Assembly: GCA_026901365.1 (NCBI GenBank) | Contig: QLOH01000518.1 | Coordinates: 668,320 to 732,319, forward strand | Direction: 5' to 3' | DNA from: Sesbania bispinosa | Taxonomy: Eukaryota > Streptophyta > Magnoliopsida > Fabales > Fabaceae | Length of the DNA stretch: 64,000 nucleotides | Shown here: positions 21,396 through 33,202 of the stretch, piece by piece | How positions within the stretch are numbered: the first letter of the stretch is position 1 | How the letters are laid out: each line of letters starts with the position of its first letter | Notes under the pieces: generated by a model | Databases searched by the model: none | What the model saw: only the letters and a program-made list of their open reading frames with translations | Told to the model about the DNA's origin: nothing | Translations under genes and position numbers: made by a program

Positions 21396-21660
21396 GATAA
21401 AAATTGGGGCTTTTTTGTGGAAAGTTTGAAGCTTTATGCTGAGAATCTTGATGGGTAGAAGAGAAATTTTGATGGGGTTGCTTCTTGTGTGTGTGTGTGT
21501 AATAGTGGAGTGGTTATGATCTGTTTTCTTGGCTAGTATAGCTGATTTCTTGAGTTACTGTGTTGTGAAGATTCGTAAAGGACAGAGAATGAGGGAGAGA
21601 GAGAGAGAGAGCCAGAGAGGCATCTGCTTTTTTTTTTCTTTTTTTTTTGTGTGTGAGTGA
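21396..21660 (-). promoter_or_regulatory. ATL gene 5' region with CT and AC microsatellites
   Basis: Upstream of the minus-strand start, the coding-strand sequence has a (CA)n run (21489-21501) and a CT-rich stretch (about 21597-21625) beside an A-rich run. Pyrimidine-rich CT patches are frequent in plant 5' leaders and core promoters. No convincing TATA box was found. Confidence 0.4.
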
Positions 21661-22110
21661 ATGGGATAAGGAAAATGAAAGGGTGAAATCAGATTTGGTT
21701 TTTGGAGGTTACTATATTATCCAAATTGGGACCGTTTCTGCTGATTAATTCCTCTCTCAGAAATGGTCCTCTCTGGTTAATGAAATTAACAAAATTGAGA
21801 AATGATGTAAACTACATATGGAGAACAAGGAATTATGAACACTTTTACCTGAGCTTCATAGGTCATGATAATTAATGCTAGTCACAGGAGTGACCCTAGG
21901 AGAATAGTGATCATTTTTTTTAGTTCTATTATTCACGAGATAGAGGGAGTGAGATTTGTGGTGTATAAAGTCTTAATAGGGAAATTTATAGCAAGTTCTA
22001 AGTGGGGTTGTTCAGTTGTTGGCCTTAAAGGGATAAGGAGATATACTAATTACCTAGAGACACATAAAAAAGTAATTCTTAATTTGGTGCTAAAAGATTT
22101 GAGATCCGTT
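21661..22110. other. Upstream intergenic DNA, no gene
   Basis: Nothing recognisable. An 88-codon open frame at 21865-22131 has no motif and crosses into a repeat. Confidence 0.45.
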
Positions 22111-22119
22111 ACATTAATC

Positions 22120-22345
22120 CCTAAAAGATAAAAATTATATTTTAGTCCTTGAAAAATAAAAATCATTTAATTTAATTATTTTTAGATACTAAATTGATAT
22201 TTAAAATTTTTTTTAATGACTGTAATGAATGATTTTTCATCTTTTAAATGATTAAATTAAATAATTTTTTATTTTTCATGGACAAAAAATATAATTTCTT
22301 TCTTTCATTTATTAATATGGCCGATTTTAAATTTTTCAAGGACTA
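22120..22345. repeat. Imperfect inverted repeat (MITE-like)
   Basis: The arms around 22125-22180 (AAATTATATTTTAGTCCTTG, then AAATCATTTAATTTAATT) and 22240-22310 are complementary over about 55 bp with mismatches. No clear flanking duplication. Confidence 0.45.
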
Positions 22346-25255
22346 AAATAAGGGTTTAATAGAAATGAAAATAGCTAGTTATATAAAATGCATAGAGGGG
22401 GTGGTCCTCACACATATAATTAAAATCGTTTAGAAAATGAATGAGTTTGCATACCTAATCATATAATTAAAACCGTTTAGAAAATGAACCAGGTTGGTAC
22501 CAAATCCCTTTGATTTTACGGTTGTTGTTTGGCAAGTAGGACTAGGTATGGACCAATATGCAAAATGAATGTGTCTTTGAGGATTAAGTAGTGGAAATTT
22601 CGTTGCCACTGTCTCATTTGGCCGTGCTTTACTTTTGACATCAGAATAGCTAGGGAGATAAGAATCAAAGGTTGAGAAAAAGATACAAAAAGAAAAGGAG
22701 AAAAAGGAAAGCACAACCTTCAAAATATCTCTGTAGCTATACCTTCCTTCCTTCACAGTCTGCAATAGCCAGCTTATCGCTTACAGCAAACTGATATTTT
22801 GTGCCACCTTTTGATGTCCATTTCTAAAGGGACTATTCAGTAAATTATCCTAGAAAAAACAATAGGAACATCTACACCGACCCGTCATTATTAAACCATG
22901 AAAATGAATATGCTTGGATGATTAATTGGGGGAAAAATTGCATGCAATTTAATTAGAAGTTAACAATTCTAATTATATTAATTATAGTGGGGTAATTGAT
23001 TTTAATTGAATTACATAATTACAACTGTGTAGAACGGAAAATAAATTATACACATTTTTTTTAAAAATGTTGGATAAAATAAATTTAAAATTAATTCCAC
23101 CATAATTTATTATTACTATTACCCAATTAAAAACTGGGAACTAAGATAGTTCCTACCTAGAATTAGAGAAGAGAATGATTCAGATCACTTATCCAATAAT
23201 AGTACAACTAATTTAAGTCTGACTTAATTTATCAGGATTTTGCCTAGTTTTGGGGGCTTTCATAATTGTCTCCTTTTCATTTTCTATTTTCAGTTTCAAC
23301 AATAAGATATTTTTAATTTTAATAATTAATATATCATCTTTATTATTATTATTTTAAAGTTTTGAATAGAAAACAATAAAAATAATTTTTTAATTATTTA
23401 TTGTATAAAACTCTAAAAAATAAAATAAAATAAAAAATAAGGTGATATTTTTTTAAATAATATTAAAAAGTAAAAAATGAAAATAAAAAAATAATTTTTA
23501 AAATCAAATTGTTATCATCCATCTTGAATTTGATTAAAAAAAAGGTTAGACCTTCAGTGAGATCAGCCAAATAATTGGATATCAATTCAATCAATTGGAT
23601 AAATATCTGGTTCAACTTGCTGAATGAATCCATATTATTATTAATCACATAAATTATTTAAATTTTTTCTCAGAGTAACCAACTCCTCCAAATTAATTTT
23701 GTAGCATTATATATGGAGCTGGTATTAGTATTACTTACTTATAGTGGTTAGTGCCATGCAAATGATGTCGACATGGTGTCATGGAAGAGCATGTGACAAA
23801 CGATGAAACGTCACAGAGGTGAGAGGATTTCTATGCAAAACGACCAAATGCATGGTATGTCAGGTCAGGCTTTTATGTCACTTGCGTTGCAGCAGGTGGA
23901 CCCTCAAAATCAAACTATATATCAATTCTTTCATTCATATATTTCATTATATTCTGCTAAAGCCAATTCCAAACCACTCCTTCAGGAGGTTCATCAGCTT
24001 TGTAATCTACAGGGATAATATCGCATATAGCCAAGTTTTTTTAATCAATCATTTGCACTTTACACGTCTCTGCTTTAATTGAAGGTGGTTCCGTTAGATA
24101 TAACTATAAAGCAACTAAAAGTTTATGTAACTTAAATGAAGTCAGTGTGGTGCACAACTTTTCAGTTAATTACGTGAGCTAACTAAATTACATTTTGTAT
24201 ATCAAATTAAACTAGTTTTCTTTTAATATAGTTGGTTGCATATATATGTATATGATTCTTTTAAGTAACTTCAGGATTAAATCTTATGTATGCAAAAAAA
24301 CCTCAATTGGAAGTTTGAAGAGTTAATCTTATAGCTATAACGTGAATGTTTAACTTTATGGTTAAACATGGTAGTATCATGACAAAATTCACAATTTATA
24401 GAAATTAAAGGTGAAAAATTAATGAGGTTCACAAAAGATCAAATTCAGAATCAGGTGACCCAAACACTGTTGCCTTATTATTTTTAATATGTAAATTAAT
24501 GCATTTCTTAATATATTTAATTGACGAAGGAGTTACGACTGATCAATTAACAACACAAAATGAGATTATGGAAAGAGCTCCCGAATTTGATAAAACACAC
24601 CCTTAGGTAAAAGTGTGGAGCCTTTACTTTTAAGCCTCACATGATTGCACGTTAGGGATCCATGTGATTCACACAAAAAAAATGTATTTTTATTGGGTGT
24701 CATATATTTTATTTATTTTCAAAATTATTTTCTAAATAATCTTCCCTTAATCTTTGACAAATACTTTTTTGAAAAAAAAAAACTCAGAAATATTTTAAGT
24801 TTAAAATAAACTCATCTAAATATATACGCTACCACTAATTACAACAACAAAAAAAATTGTTCTTATTGTAAGTAGTAGAAACCTTAAAAAATAATTACTT
24901 TTTATAACAATTGTTCTTTTTGTTGTTCATCATGTCATGCAGCAGAGTGAATATTCAAATATAATATAAAAGAAAAAAAAGTGTCTTGATCACATTATCA
25001 AATCACGTAGAATGTAATATTAATACTATTTTTTATTAAAAAAAAAGAAGTTACTTTTACGCTTTGATCTTTCATACTTCACCCAAACTTGTGACTTTTT
25101 ACCTAAAATATGTCATTCTTCCTTCTCTTTAATTTAATTAATGTCCCTCCTTTTTCCTTTTATTTCATCAATTTCTTTTTATATATATCTCTCCCACCAA
25201 TTTTCATCCTTTAGCTTCCACCGCATCCGTATTCTAGTATATTAAAATGATTTAC
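22346..25255. other. AT-rich intergenic DNA
   Basis: No gene can be supported in this 2.9 kb. A 29-bp unit (CATATAATTAAAATCGTTTA and following bases) occurs twice, at 22412-22441 and 22460-22488. Short open frames at 22430-22765 (minus) and 23803-24082 (plus) show no family motif. Confidence 0.5.
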
Positions 25256-25915
25256 ACGGTGTTTGGTTGTGTGAAAGTATAGAATGGAAATGGGTGAGAG
25301 AGAAGAGAAATGAGATAAAGATATCAAACATCTCTCATTTGGAAGAGAATAAAAATAGCAATGAAATTTAGAAAGTTATGGGAATGGGTCCATGCATTTT
25401 ACATTTTGGCCTTGTGAAAGAGAGACACTGTTTTTGGCCTCATTCTCTAGCATTCCCACAAACACAATTTCCTCAATAGTGAAGCCTTCCTTTTGGACGA
25501 TTTGGGACATGTGCATGGAGGGATGACGACGAGTTAGCTGAGGAGGTTGTGGGTGGTGAAGGTGAGGATGTCGGCGCAAGAGACTATTGGGACAAGCAAG
25601 TTAAAATAAAACCAATTTTTTTCAAATGACACCTTGAGATTTTCCCTTTTTTTTCTTATAGCTTATTGTTTTTGACATTTCTAACTTCAAAACCTGCAAT
25701 TTCTCAAAATCAATTTTGGACATTAAAAATTGATCATTAGCAAATTAAAATAAAACCAATTTTTCTTATATCACTCATATCAAAGCAAACAACTAAATTT
25801 TCCATTTCTCTTCTATTTTTACTTATTTCTCTCACACCAACAACCTATAAATCATCTCCATCTCATCACTATTTCTCTCATCTCTATTTCCCTCCTCCCA
25901 CCAAACAAAGTGGTA
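25256..25915. mobile_element. Candidate hAT-like non-autonomous element (GTTTGGTTG / CACCAAACA ends)
   Basis: The left end GGTGTTTGGTTGTGTG and right end CTCCCACCAAACAAAG are inverted, and both subterminal parts are rich in GAGAGAAATAG or its complement. The 660-bp interior has no transposase. The ends resemble those suspected at 18676 and 20075. No exact target duplication was found. Confidence 0.45.
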
Positions 25916-26045
25916 GAGTTATAAGAATAGGATTGAATTGTAATTTTTGAAATTTTCCAACATATACAATAAAAAAAAACTAGCTATTTTAATTAATTAT
26001 TTAAGTAAGTACTTCATTATGAAAAAAGTTGTTTAGAATATGAGA
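25916..26045. other. AT-rich spacer
   Basis: No feature is seen. Confidence 0.5.
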
Positions 26046-26225
26046 TTAATAGATATACATTGTTAGTGTAAAAATGTTTTACATTGTCATCCAATCATGT
26101 ATTGCCACATTATTTAACGAATATGACACCTTATGTGTTATTAAATTCGATCCAAAAATGATGTGGCAATACATGATTGAATGATAATGTAACTTTTTTT
26201 TACAATATAACAATATATCCATTAA
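26046..26225. mobile_element. 180-bp MITE forming a near-complete hairpin
   Basis: About 65 bp at each end are inverted copies with few mismatches (AATAGATATA...TGTATTGCCACAT against ATGTGGCAATACA...TATATCCATT), leaving a short loop. Read-through RNA would fold into a long stem. No coding capacity. Confidence 0.7.
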
Positions 26226-27069
26226 ATCTTTTTAGAAGATTAGTAGCGGTATGAGAAAATTTAACATTAATTCTTTTATATACCAGTAATGAACTATGAA
26301 AATCTGTAAATAATATTTTGATACCTAATATTGTCATAAGAATTAACTTGTATCTATAGAATTAGCTCTCCAATATAATAATGAAATTTTTTTGTGTGTA
26401 AACCATAGCTCTCCAATTTAATAATGAAAATTGTTAGTGCTTAATTGATACTATGTTTAAAAAGTTATGTTCAAAGAGAAACAAACTAAATCAATGATAG
26501 AATACTCCAAACAAACTTTATGCCAATTTTATGTTTTAAATCAACTTTTTGAAGTAGCAACAAAATTAAAAGTGTTTGGAAAGCACTTGTTTACAAAATT
26601 GGGTTATGTTCTAAAACAAAGATTGATTTAACTTCAAAACTCTACTATAAAAATGTTCAAGTTCAGAAGTGTAAAACTAACGAGAGTAGGGAAAGATATT
26701 GTACACTTTAGTATAAGGGAAACACACTAACATCAATATACACAAAGATACTTTTACACCTCATTCCTCTCTAGTTCACCCCATCTACGATAGATCCTCC
26801 GTTTTATTATAATAAAAAAATAAATTTAATTTTGTAATATATATTATTAATTTTTTAATATTAAATTTATACTATATATATATATATATTAAAAGTCTAC
26901 CCAGACAACTTTTTTAACATCCATCCTTAAATCACCCTAGTGTAAGAGTATATCCCAATTAATCAGCCGTGAGGCTTTTGGAGTTGAGCCAAGTCCAAAA
27001 TCTAAAATAACAATTAATATTCGTTCATTTATTTTGATTGTCATTTCAATTTATTTTTTATTTTATTTT
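26226..27069. other. AT-rich intergenic DNA
   Basis: No gene. A (TA)n run occurs at about 26874-26889. Confidence 0.5.
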
Positions 27070-27490
27070 CACTACAAGAAAGCAGGAATATTGCGGCGGT
27101 TATTTAAGCATTTTGCGGCGGTTGCAAAATGCGACTCGCGGCGGTTACCAAACTGTCGCGGTTACCAAATCGCCGCGGTTATCACCGTCGCGAGGTTGTT
27201 TAGCGGCGGTTTCTATCAACCGCTGGAATAACCGCCGCTGCGTGTGCATGGCATTTAGCGGCGGTTACTCACCGCTGCAAATAGCAAAATAAATTTTCAT
27301 ATTTCAAATCGGCGGCAGTTTTAAAACCACCGCAAAATGGAAGCTATTTTTAAATTGTTATTTTTGGGGGCGGTTCGTAAACCGCCGCAAAATGACATTT
27401 GATTTAATTTTTTTTGGGGCTGTTCAGACACCGCCGCAAAAATGCTTTGGTATGTTTTAAAAAAATTTTAAACCACCGCAATTATTTTTT
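27070..27490 (+). mobile_element. Orphan CACTA (En/Spm) terminus with GCGGCGGTT repeats
   Basis: It begins CACTACAAGAAAGC, the classical CACTA terminus, followed by at least ten direct and inverted copies of GCGGCGGTT/AACCGCCGC spread over 400 bp. Subterminal repeats of this type are the transposase-binding arrays of CACTA elements. The opposite end is not present in the window and there is no transposase. Open frames through it are artefacts of the repeat. Confidence 0.75.
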
Positions 27491-27613
27491 ATTGTATTAA
27501 TTTGATTATCATTTTAATACCAATGAACAATTAAATATTTTTTAATTCCACCCATAACAATCAATAAAAGAGAATTAAAAAAAGAAAAATAGACAAGTGA
27601 GAAATTAATTAAT

Positions 27614-27793
27614 ACTCCCTCCGTCCCTATTTATAAGACCCCTTCTAAGTGTCCCTTAATATAAGACCCTTTGCAGATTTTTAGATAAATTAATTATTTT
27701 TTCCATATTTGCCCTTCATTAATATTCAACTCTTTTTAATTCCCCATATACTTATGAGTGTGAATAATCAATGAAGTTTTACTTGTTGAGTCT
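27614..27793. mobile_element. Left part of a Stowaway-like MITE cut by Ty3 element
   Basis: TACTCCCTCCGTCCCTATTTATAAGACC is split here as TA + CTCCCTCCGTCC, the typical Stowaway (Tc1/mariner) terminus with TA. The element runs directly into the LTR at 27794. Its other terminus is not found to the right of the retroelements, so that half has been lost. Confidence 0.65.
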
Positions 27794-29468
27794 TGATAAG
27801 TGAAAATTAGTTGATAAATTAGAACACTTTTTAGTTCACTTATCAAGGATAAAATGGTAATTTTGCCCCAGTTTAATCCCTTTTTATTAAATATTAGATA
27901 AATTGTATTTATTAATCTTAGATTTGAATTTGATGCTATTTTGATAGAAATATTGCTGATTTTTGCAGGTTATTGCAAAGATTTGATTTGAAGTAAAGAT
28001 AACATTAAATGAGGGAGATATCTGCAAGATTTGAGTTTGATTGAAGTCATTTAATAAAGATTTGAAGAAGATTTGAGGCAATTATTGAGGAGATCACTGC
28101 CAATCAATCAAGGATTCTGCAGACAAGCTTCCTAAATAAATCAAAGATGCTCAATAAATGCAAGGATTTTATCAAGAAAAGGGAAACAAGGAAAGACAAA
28201 TCTGCCAAAATCAGTCTCGGGGAGAGATCAAGATTAAAAAGAGAAAGTTGGAGTTGCAGGACGCTACCTGCGCTTCACCCGCGCTACAGCGCAGGGTGAA
28301 GCGCAGCCTCTCTGGATCCTGCGCTCCAGCCTGCGCTGTAGCGCATCTTGGAGCGCAGGTTACGCTGATTTGTTCCATGTTGCCGTTTTTAGATAGATTT
28401 CTCCCCAATTTCCTTTGTTTTTCCTTAGTCTATAAATAGGAACCTCTTGCACCAAATTCGGTGTGCACGATTATTGTAATTCAGTCATATTTCAGTGATA
28501 ATGCACCAAAGCTAATTTTAGAGTAGGATAGGAGGAGCGCTTCACAAGGATTGAAGATGGTGACAGCATCTTCGGTGGTTTGTATGGCTACCTTGTGTAG
28601 TTAACTCTCCATTAGGATTGGATGTAATTGATTCTATCCCCAAGTGTATGTAAACTCTATATTATTATTTCCTGAGCTCTCTGTCTATAATATTGGTAAT
28701 CTTATTATGTACTTAATTCCTAACTTTCGCGCTTGCGCCGGAGTTATAGGCTAGTTTCAACTAGGATTGAGGATGGGGGAGCGGATTCTGAAGAAACCCA
28801 TTCTCTGAGTGAATAAGAGGACTCGGTAGCCAGTGAACCGAAACATGGGCGTTGCTAGTGATTGATGGGTAGTGTGAGTACTCTAATGAAGGGCGTCTAC
28901 AGGATAGGCGTGGTTATTAAATTACCGATAACAAAGAATTAGTTGATTGTCAATCCAGGAAGCGAGACGTGGATGCATTCTAATGAGTGATGGGTAGTGA
29001 CAGTACTCTAGCGAAGGTGCGTCTAATGTGGTAGGCCTCGTTTATCAATTAGTTCTTTTACAAAACGGAATAAAAGAAAAAAATAAGCCGAGGGTAAGTC
29101 TGTCGCCTGGGAGAGCCCGCATAGATTACCTTTGAGTGTGTGAGGCCGCTGGTAACTCGAGGTCTTAGCAATATAGTTTGTCTACAGTATTATAGAGTAA
29201 ACCTAAAATAATAAATAGTTTTTACATGCACAAAGGGTGTGATGATATGAAATCCAATCCTAATCCAAGTAAAGTGTCTCTAACTCTTCCTTTCTAATTC
29301 ATTGATTATTAATTTGCTATTTACAATTTCCGCAACAATACTCTCAAAACCGTTGTTTCCCTTGATAATTAGATCACGAGTTTACATGAATTGACCATTC
29401 CCTATGGATACGATATCTTTCTTACTATTATACTACTGGATTTTTGTTCGCTTGCCAGAAACCCATCA
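27794..29468 (+). repeat. 5' LTR of large Ty3 element
   Basis: A 1675-bp LTR from TGATAAGTG to ACCCATCA. TATA box TATAAATAGG is at 28431-28440, with the hairpin pair at 28269-28357 upstream. The start site is expected near 28465. The U5 part includes the GAGCTCTCTGTCTATAATATT segment near 28675 found in all LTRs of this family. Confidence 0.93.
28269..28357 (+). promoter_or_regulatory. Paired hairpins upstream of LTR TATA box
   Basis: Hairpin 1 (28269-28305) has arms TGCGCTTCACCCGCGCT / AGCGCAGGGTGAAGCGCA. Hairpin 2 (28320-28357) has arms TGCGCTCCAGCCTGCGCT / complementary with two mismatches. They lie about 75-160 bp upstream of the TATA box at 28431. Confidence 0.8.
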
Positions 29469-29476
29469 AGTATTTT

Positions 29477-29494
29477 TGGCGCCGTTGCCGGGGA
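29477..29494 (+). other. Primer-binding site, tRNA-Asp
   Basis: TGGCGCCGTTGCCGGGGA is the complement of the 3' end of plant tRNA-Asp including CCA. It lies eight bases after the LTR. This primer type is typical of Athila/Calypso and related Ty3 elements. Confidence 0.9.
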
Positions 29495-29617
29495 ACGGTT
29501 TTCAATTCGTGTAGACCTCGGCAGGTCCAGTTATCAAGTGTACATATTTCTGTTTTAATTTTGTTTTCGCATTTACATTTTTTTAGTTTATTGTCTCAAG
29601 CCAGGTGATAAACAAGT

Positions 29618-30326
29618 ATGGAAGGCACTCAAAGAACCTTGGGAGACTACATATCACATCGAGGAATGCAATACCACTCTAGCTAGTATCGTCATTCCTA
29701 AGACCACAAAAGCTTTAGAATTCAAAGCCTCACACCTTCAGCTTGTTGAGAATCACCAGTTCTCAGGCTTAGAACATGAAAATCCAAATACTCATCTTTC
29801 TGCTTTCTTTGAACTAATTGACATGATGGGATTTGCTGAAGAAGACAAAGAGGTTGTACACTTACGTTTATTCCCCTTTTCTCTTGCAGGTAAGGCAAAG
29901 GAATGGTTAACATTTCATCCCAGTCAGAGCCTGACTACATGGAAGGAAGTTGAGGAGAAGTTTCTGCGAAGATTCTTTCCAATGGAGCATTACATTAAAG
30001 CTAAGGCAGACATATCAACATTCAAGCAGGAAGCTAGTAAACCATTGTATGCAGCTTGGGAAAGATACAAATCCTTATTGTTCAAATGCCCAAACCATGG
30101 TTTTGATAACATTACCCAACTCAACTTCTTCTATAATGGGCTCAAGCCAAAATGCAAATCTTTCATAAATGCTGCAGCAGGAGGCTTGATTTTATCAACA
30201 GATGCTGAGCAACCACTCACAGTTATTGACAATTGTGCTCACAGCAATCATCAAGATCCATGCTAGGATCAACCAATTCAGAAAGAGGACCTGTCTAAGC
30301 AAGAATCTGTCAAAGTTCTAGAGCAA
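29618..30326 (+). pseudogene. Gag N-terminal and Retrotrans_gag domain
   Basis: An ATG at 29618 starts a Gag leader with RTLGDY. The frame breaks after 22 codons, and the main frame continues from about 29690 with LQLVENHQFSGLEHENPNTHL. The typical helical Retrotrans_gag core follows: LRLFPFSL.GKAKEWL, W..V..KFL.RFFP, and F.Q....L..AWERYK.LL..CP.HG. It ends in a stop at 30264-30266, after which the same frame continues into the zinc knuckle. Gag would assemble the particle and bind the RNA. Confidence 0.85.
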
Positions 30327-32435
30327 ATGGAGAAATTGAGCCAACAAGTGCAATTGCTCATCCAACATCAACAAGTAATGCAAGCTGTCAGCGAAATACC
30401 TCCAAAAATGGTATGTGATTTTTGTAAGGGAAATCACTTTAATGGACATTGCTCTTATCCTGAAGGCAGAGTGGAACAAGTCTACTTCCTGGACAGTACA
30501 GGAAGTCATGGCAAAATCTCCAAGAATCCCAGTCAAAGCAACAACGCAGCACCGGATATCAACTCCAGAATTGAAGAAAAGCTCAATAAACTGACACAAG
30601 AGATGATAACCAGTCAAGAAGTAATGCAAGCAACATTCATGCATCTAGCAAAGCAAGTGGAGGAGATCAGAAGAGAGTTTGATGAACAACAATCAGTCTG
30701 CAAATCAATCTCCACTCGAAGCGGCAAGGAGATAGGAAAGGGTATTGGTGACAACTTGTCAACAGAAAAGGAAGTCTTGGAAAGAAAAGAGCAAGAGGTT
30801 GAAAAAGAAGAAGAGGACCCAGAACGCCAAGTGGAATTAAGAGCTAAAGAACCCTCACCAGAGCTTCCTCACCGAGAGCTACCCTACCCCAGGATCCCCA
30901 CCAAAAAGAGTCAAGATAGGGAATTTTTCAGCTTTCTGGATGCTATGAAAAAACTGGAGATCAAGATTCTTTTATTGGAAGCCATGAATCAAATGCCAAC
31001 TTATTCAAAATTCATGAAGGACATCTTGACCAAGAGGAGAAAGATCCCTGAGGAGACAGTAGAATTGGAAGCAAGATGCAGTGCTATCATTCAGAAATCA
31101 TTACCACCAAAGGCAAAAGTTCCTGGAAGCTTCACCATACCAATAACAATTGGAAATCTACCAGTAGGAAGAGCCTTGCTCGATTTAGGAGCCAACATCA
31201 ACTTGATGACCCTATCCATACTCAAGCGGATAGGAGTCTCGCATGTGAAACCAACAAGAATGACCCTGCAATTGGCTGACAGATCCATTAAATTGCCACT
31301 TGGGATCGCAGAAGATGTGCTTGTCCAAGCGGATAAATTCATCTTTCTGATGAATTTTGTCATCATGGATATGGAAGAAGATGCTGAAGTTCCAATCATA
31401 CTTGGCAGACCCTTTATGAAAACTGCAAAAGTCATCATTGATGTGGATGATGAAAACTTAAAGGTGCGAGTCCAAGATGATGAGGTAAGTTTTAATGTCT
31501 TTGATGCAATGCAATATCCTACAGAAAAACAACATTGCCATCAGCTGGAAGTGTTAGAGAACTCTTCCGTTGAACAACAAATGCTAACAAGTAAAGACCC
31601 TTTAGCAACAGTCCTGACAGGTATGGAAGATATTCTTGCTAAAGGAGAAGAAGATGAATATACAATGGAATTGTACAACTCTCCACCACTCCCACCTGAG
31701 GAAGCAGCAATTGAAGAATTACCAAAGGAGAAGAATATTGAGAGTCAGAAGCTGGAACTAAAGGTACTCCCATCACATCTCAAATATGCTTTCTTAGACA
31801 AAGTTGGGGATCAACCTGTGATTATCAGCAAATTTTTAACTTCCTCAAAAGAGGAAAGACTTCTTGCTGTTTTAAAAAGTAATGCAGGAGCTATAGGATG
31901 GTCTCTATCAGATCTCAAAGGCATCAGTCCTTCATACTGCATGCACAAAATCCATATGGAAGAAGACTACAAACCTGTCACTCAACCTCAGAGAAGACTG
32001 AACCCAATAATGAAAGAGGTAGTGAAAAAGGAAGTATTAAAGCTGCTCGACGCAGGTATGATCTATCCTATTTCTGATAGTGCTTGGGTAAGTCCTGTTC
32101 AGGTAGTTCCAAAGAAGGGAGGTATGATTATCATAAAAAATGAGAAAAATGAATTAATACCTACTAGAACTGTGACAAGATGGAGAATGTGTATTGATTA
32201 TAGGAAATTGAATCAAGCCACTAGGAAGGATCAATTTCCTTTACCATTTATGGACCAAATGTTAGAAAGATTAGCTGGGCAGGCTTTTTATTGCTTTATG
32301 GATGGATATTCTGGATATAACCAAATAGTTGTTAATCCTGAAGATCAAGAAAAAACTGCTTTTACTTGTCCATTTGGTATCTTTGCTTACAGGAAAATGC
32401 CCTTTGGGCTGTGTAATGCCCCAACTACTTTCTAG
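30327..32435 (+). pseudogene. Gag zinc knuckle, protease and start of reverse transcriptase
   Basis: A 702-codon open stretch in the gag frame. In order: zinc knuckle C-x2-C-x3-H-x4-C (30414-30452), a charged gag tail with RELPYP (about 30880), the aspartic protease with active-site context ALLDLGANINLM (about 31173-31210) and IILGRPF (about 31395), then the reverse transcriptase from WVSPVQVVPKKGG (32087) through WRMCIDYRKLN, DGYSGYNQI and MPFGLCNAPTTF. A TAG at 32433-32435 replaces the Gln expected before RCM. The Leu-Gly-Ala context after the catalytic Asp is the Athila variant of the usual Asp-Ser/Thr-Gly. Confidence 0.9.
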
Positions 32436-33202
32436 AGATGCATGTTATCTATATTTTCATATTTGGTAGAAAATTGCATAGAAGTTTTTATGGATGATTT
32501 TTCTGTCTTTGGAAATTCCTTTGATCATTGCTTGATAAATTTGGACACCGTTTTGAAAAGATGTGTAGAGACTAACCTTGTTCTAAATTGGGAAAAGTTC
32601 CAATTCTTGGTAACAGAAGGAGTAGTCCTTGGACACAAAATCTCAGCTAAAGGGATAGAGGTGGATAAAGCAAAGATTGAAGTCATAGAGAAGTTGCCAC
32701 CCCCAGCAAATGTGAAAGGCATCAGAAGTTTTTCTAGGACATGCAGGATTCTACAAGCATTTCATCAAGGACTTTTCAAAAGTAGCCAAGCCTCTCACCA
32801 ATCTGCTAAACAAGGATACACCCTTTAAATTTGATGATGATTGCTTGGTTGCTTTTAACTTGTTGAAACAAAGTTTAACATCTGCTCCTGTGATAGTTGG
32901 TCCTGACTGGACACTTGAATTTGAATTGATGTGTGATGCTAGTGATTATGTTGTAGGAGCTGTATTAGGACAAAGAAAGTCTAAAATATTTCATGTTATA
33001 CACTATGCTAGCAAGGTTTTGAATGAAGCCCAAATAAATTATGCCACTACAGAAAAAGAATTATTAGCCATAGTATATGCATTGGAAAAATTTAGATCTT
33101 ACCTGATAGGTTCAAAATTTATTGTTTATACTGATCATGCTGCTATCAAATATCTTCTGACAAAGCCAGATTCTAAACCAAGACTGATACGATGGATCTT
33201 AC
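32436..33202 (+). pseudogene. Reverse transcriptase palm and RNase H
   Basis: Coding resumes in frame after the stop. The catalytic box reads VFMDDFSVFG (32485-32515), followed by VLGHKIS. An extra T in a T-run near 32735 shifts the frame; the sense then continues in the frame of 32845-33219. RNase H motifs visible are CDASDYVVGAVLGQR (32935-32975), YATTEKELLAIVYALEKFR and VYTDHAAIKYL. The domain is cut at 33202 by a solo LTR and continues at 34909. Confidence 0.9.

Noticed and set aside
22430..22765. 111-codon minus-strand open frame
   Set aside because: No signal, domain or codon pattern supports it; it overlaps a direct repeat.
27034..27292. Open frames in the GCGGCGGTT region
   Set aside because: They follow the repeat period of the CACTA terminus in two frames and have no homology pattern.
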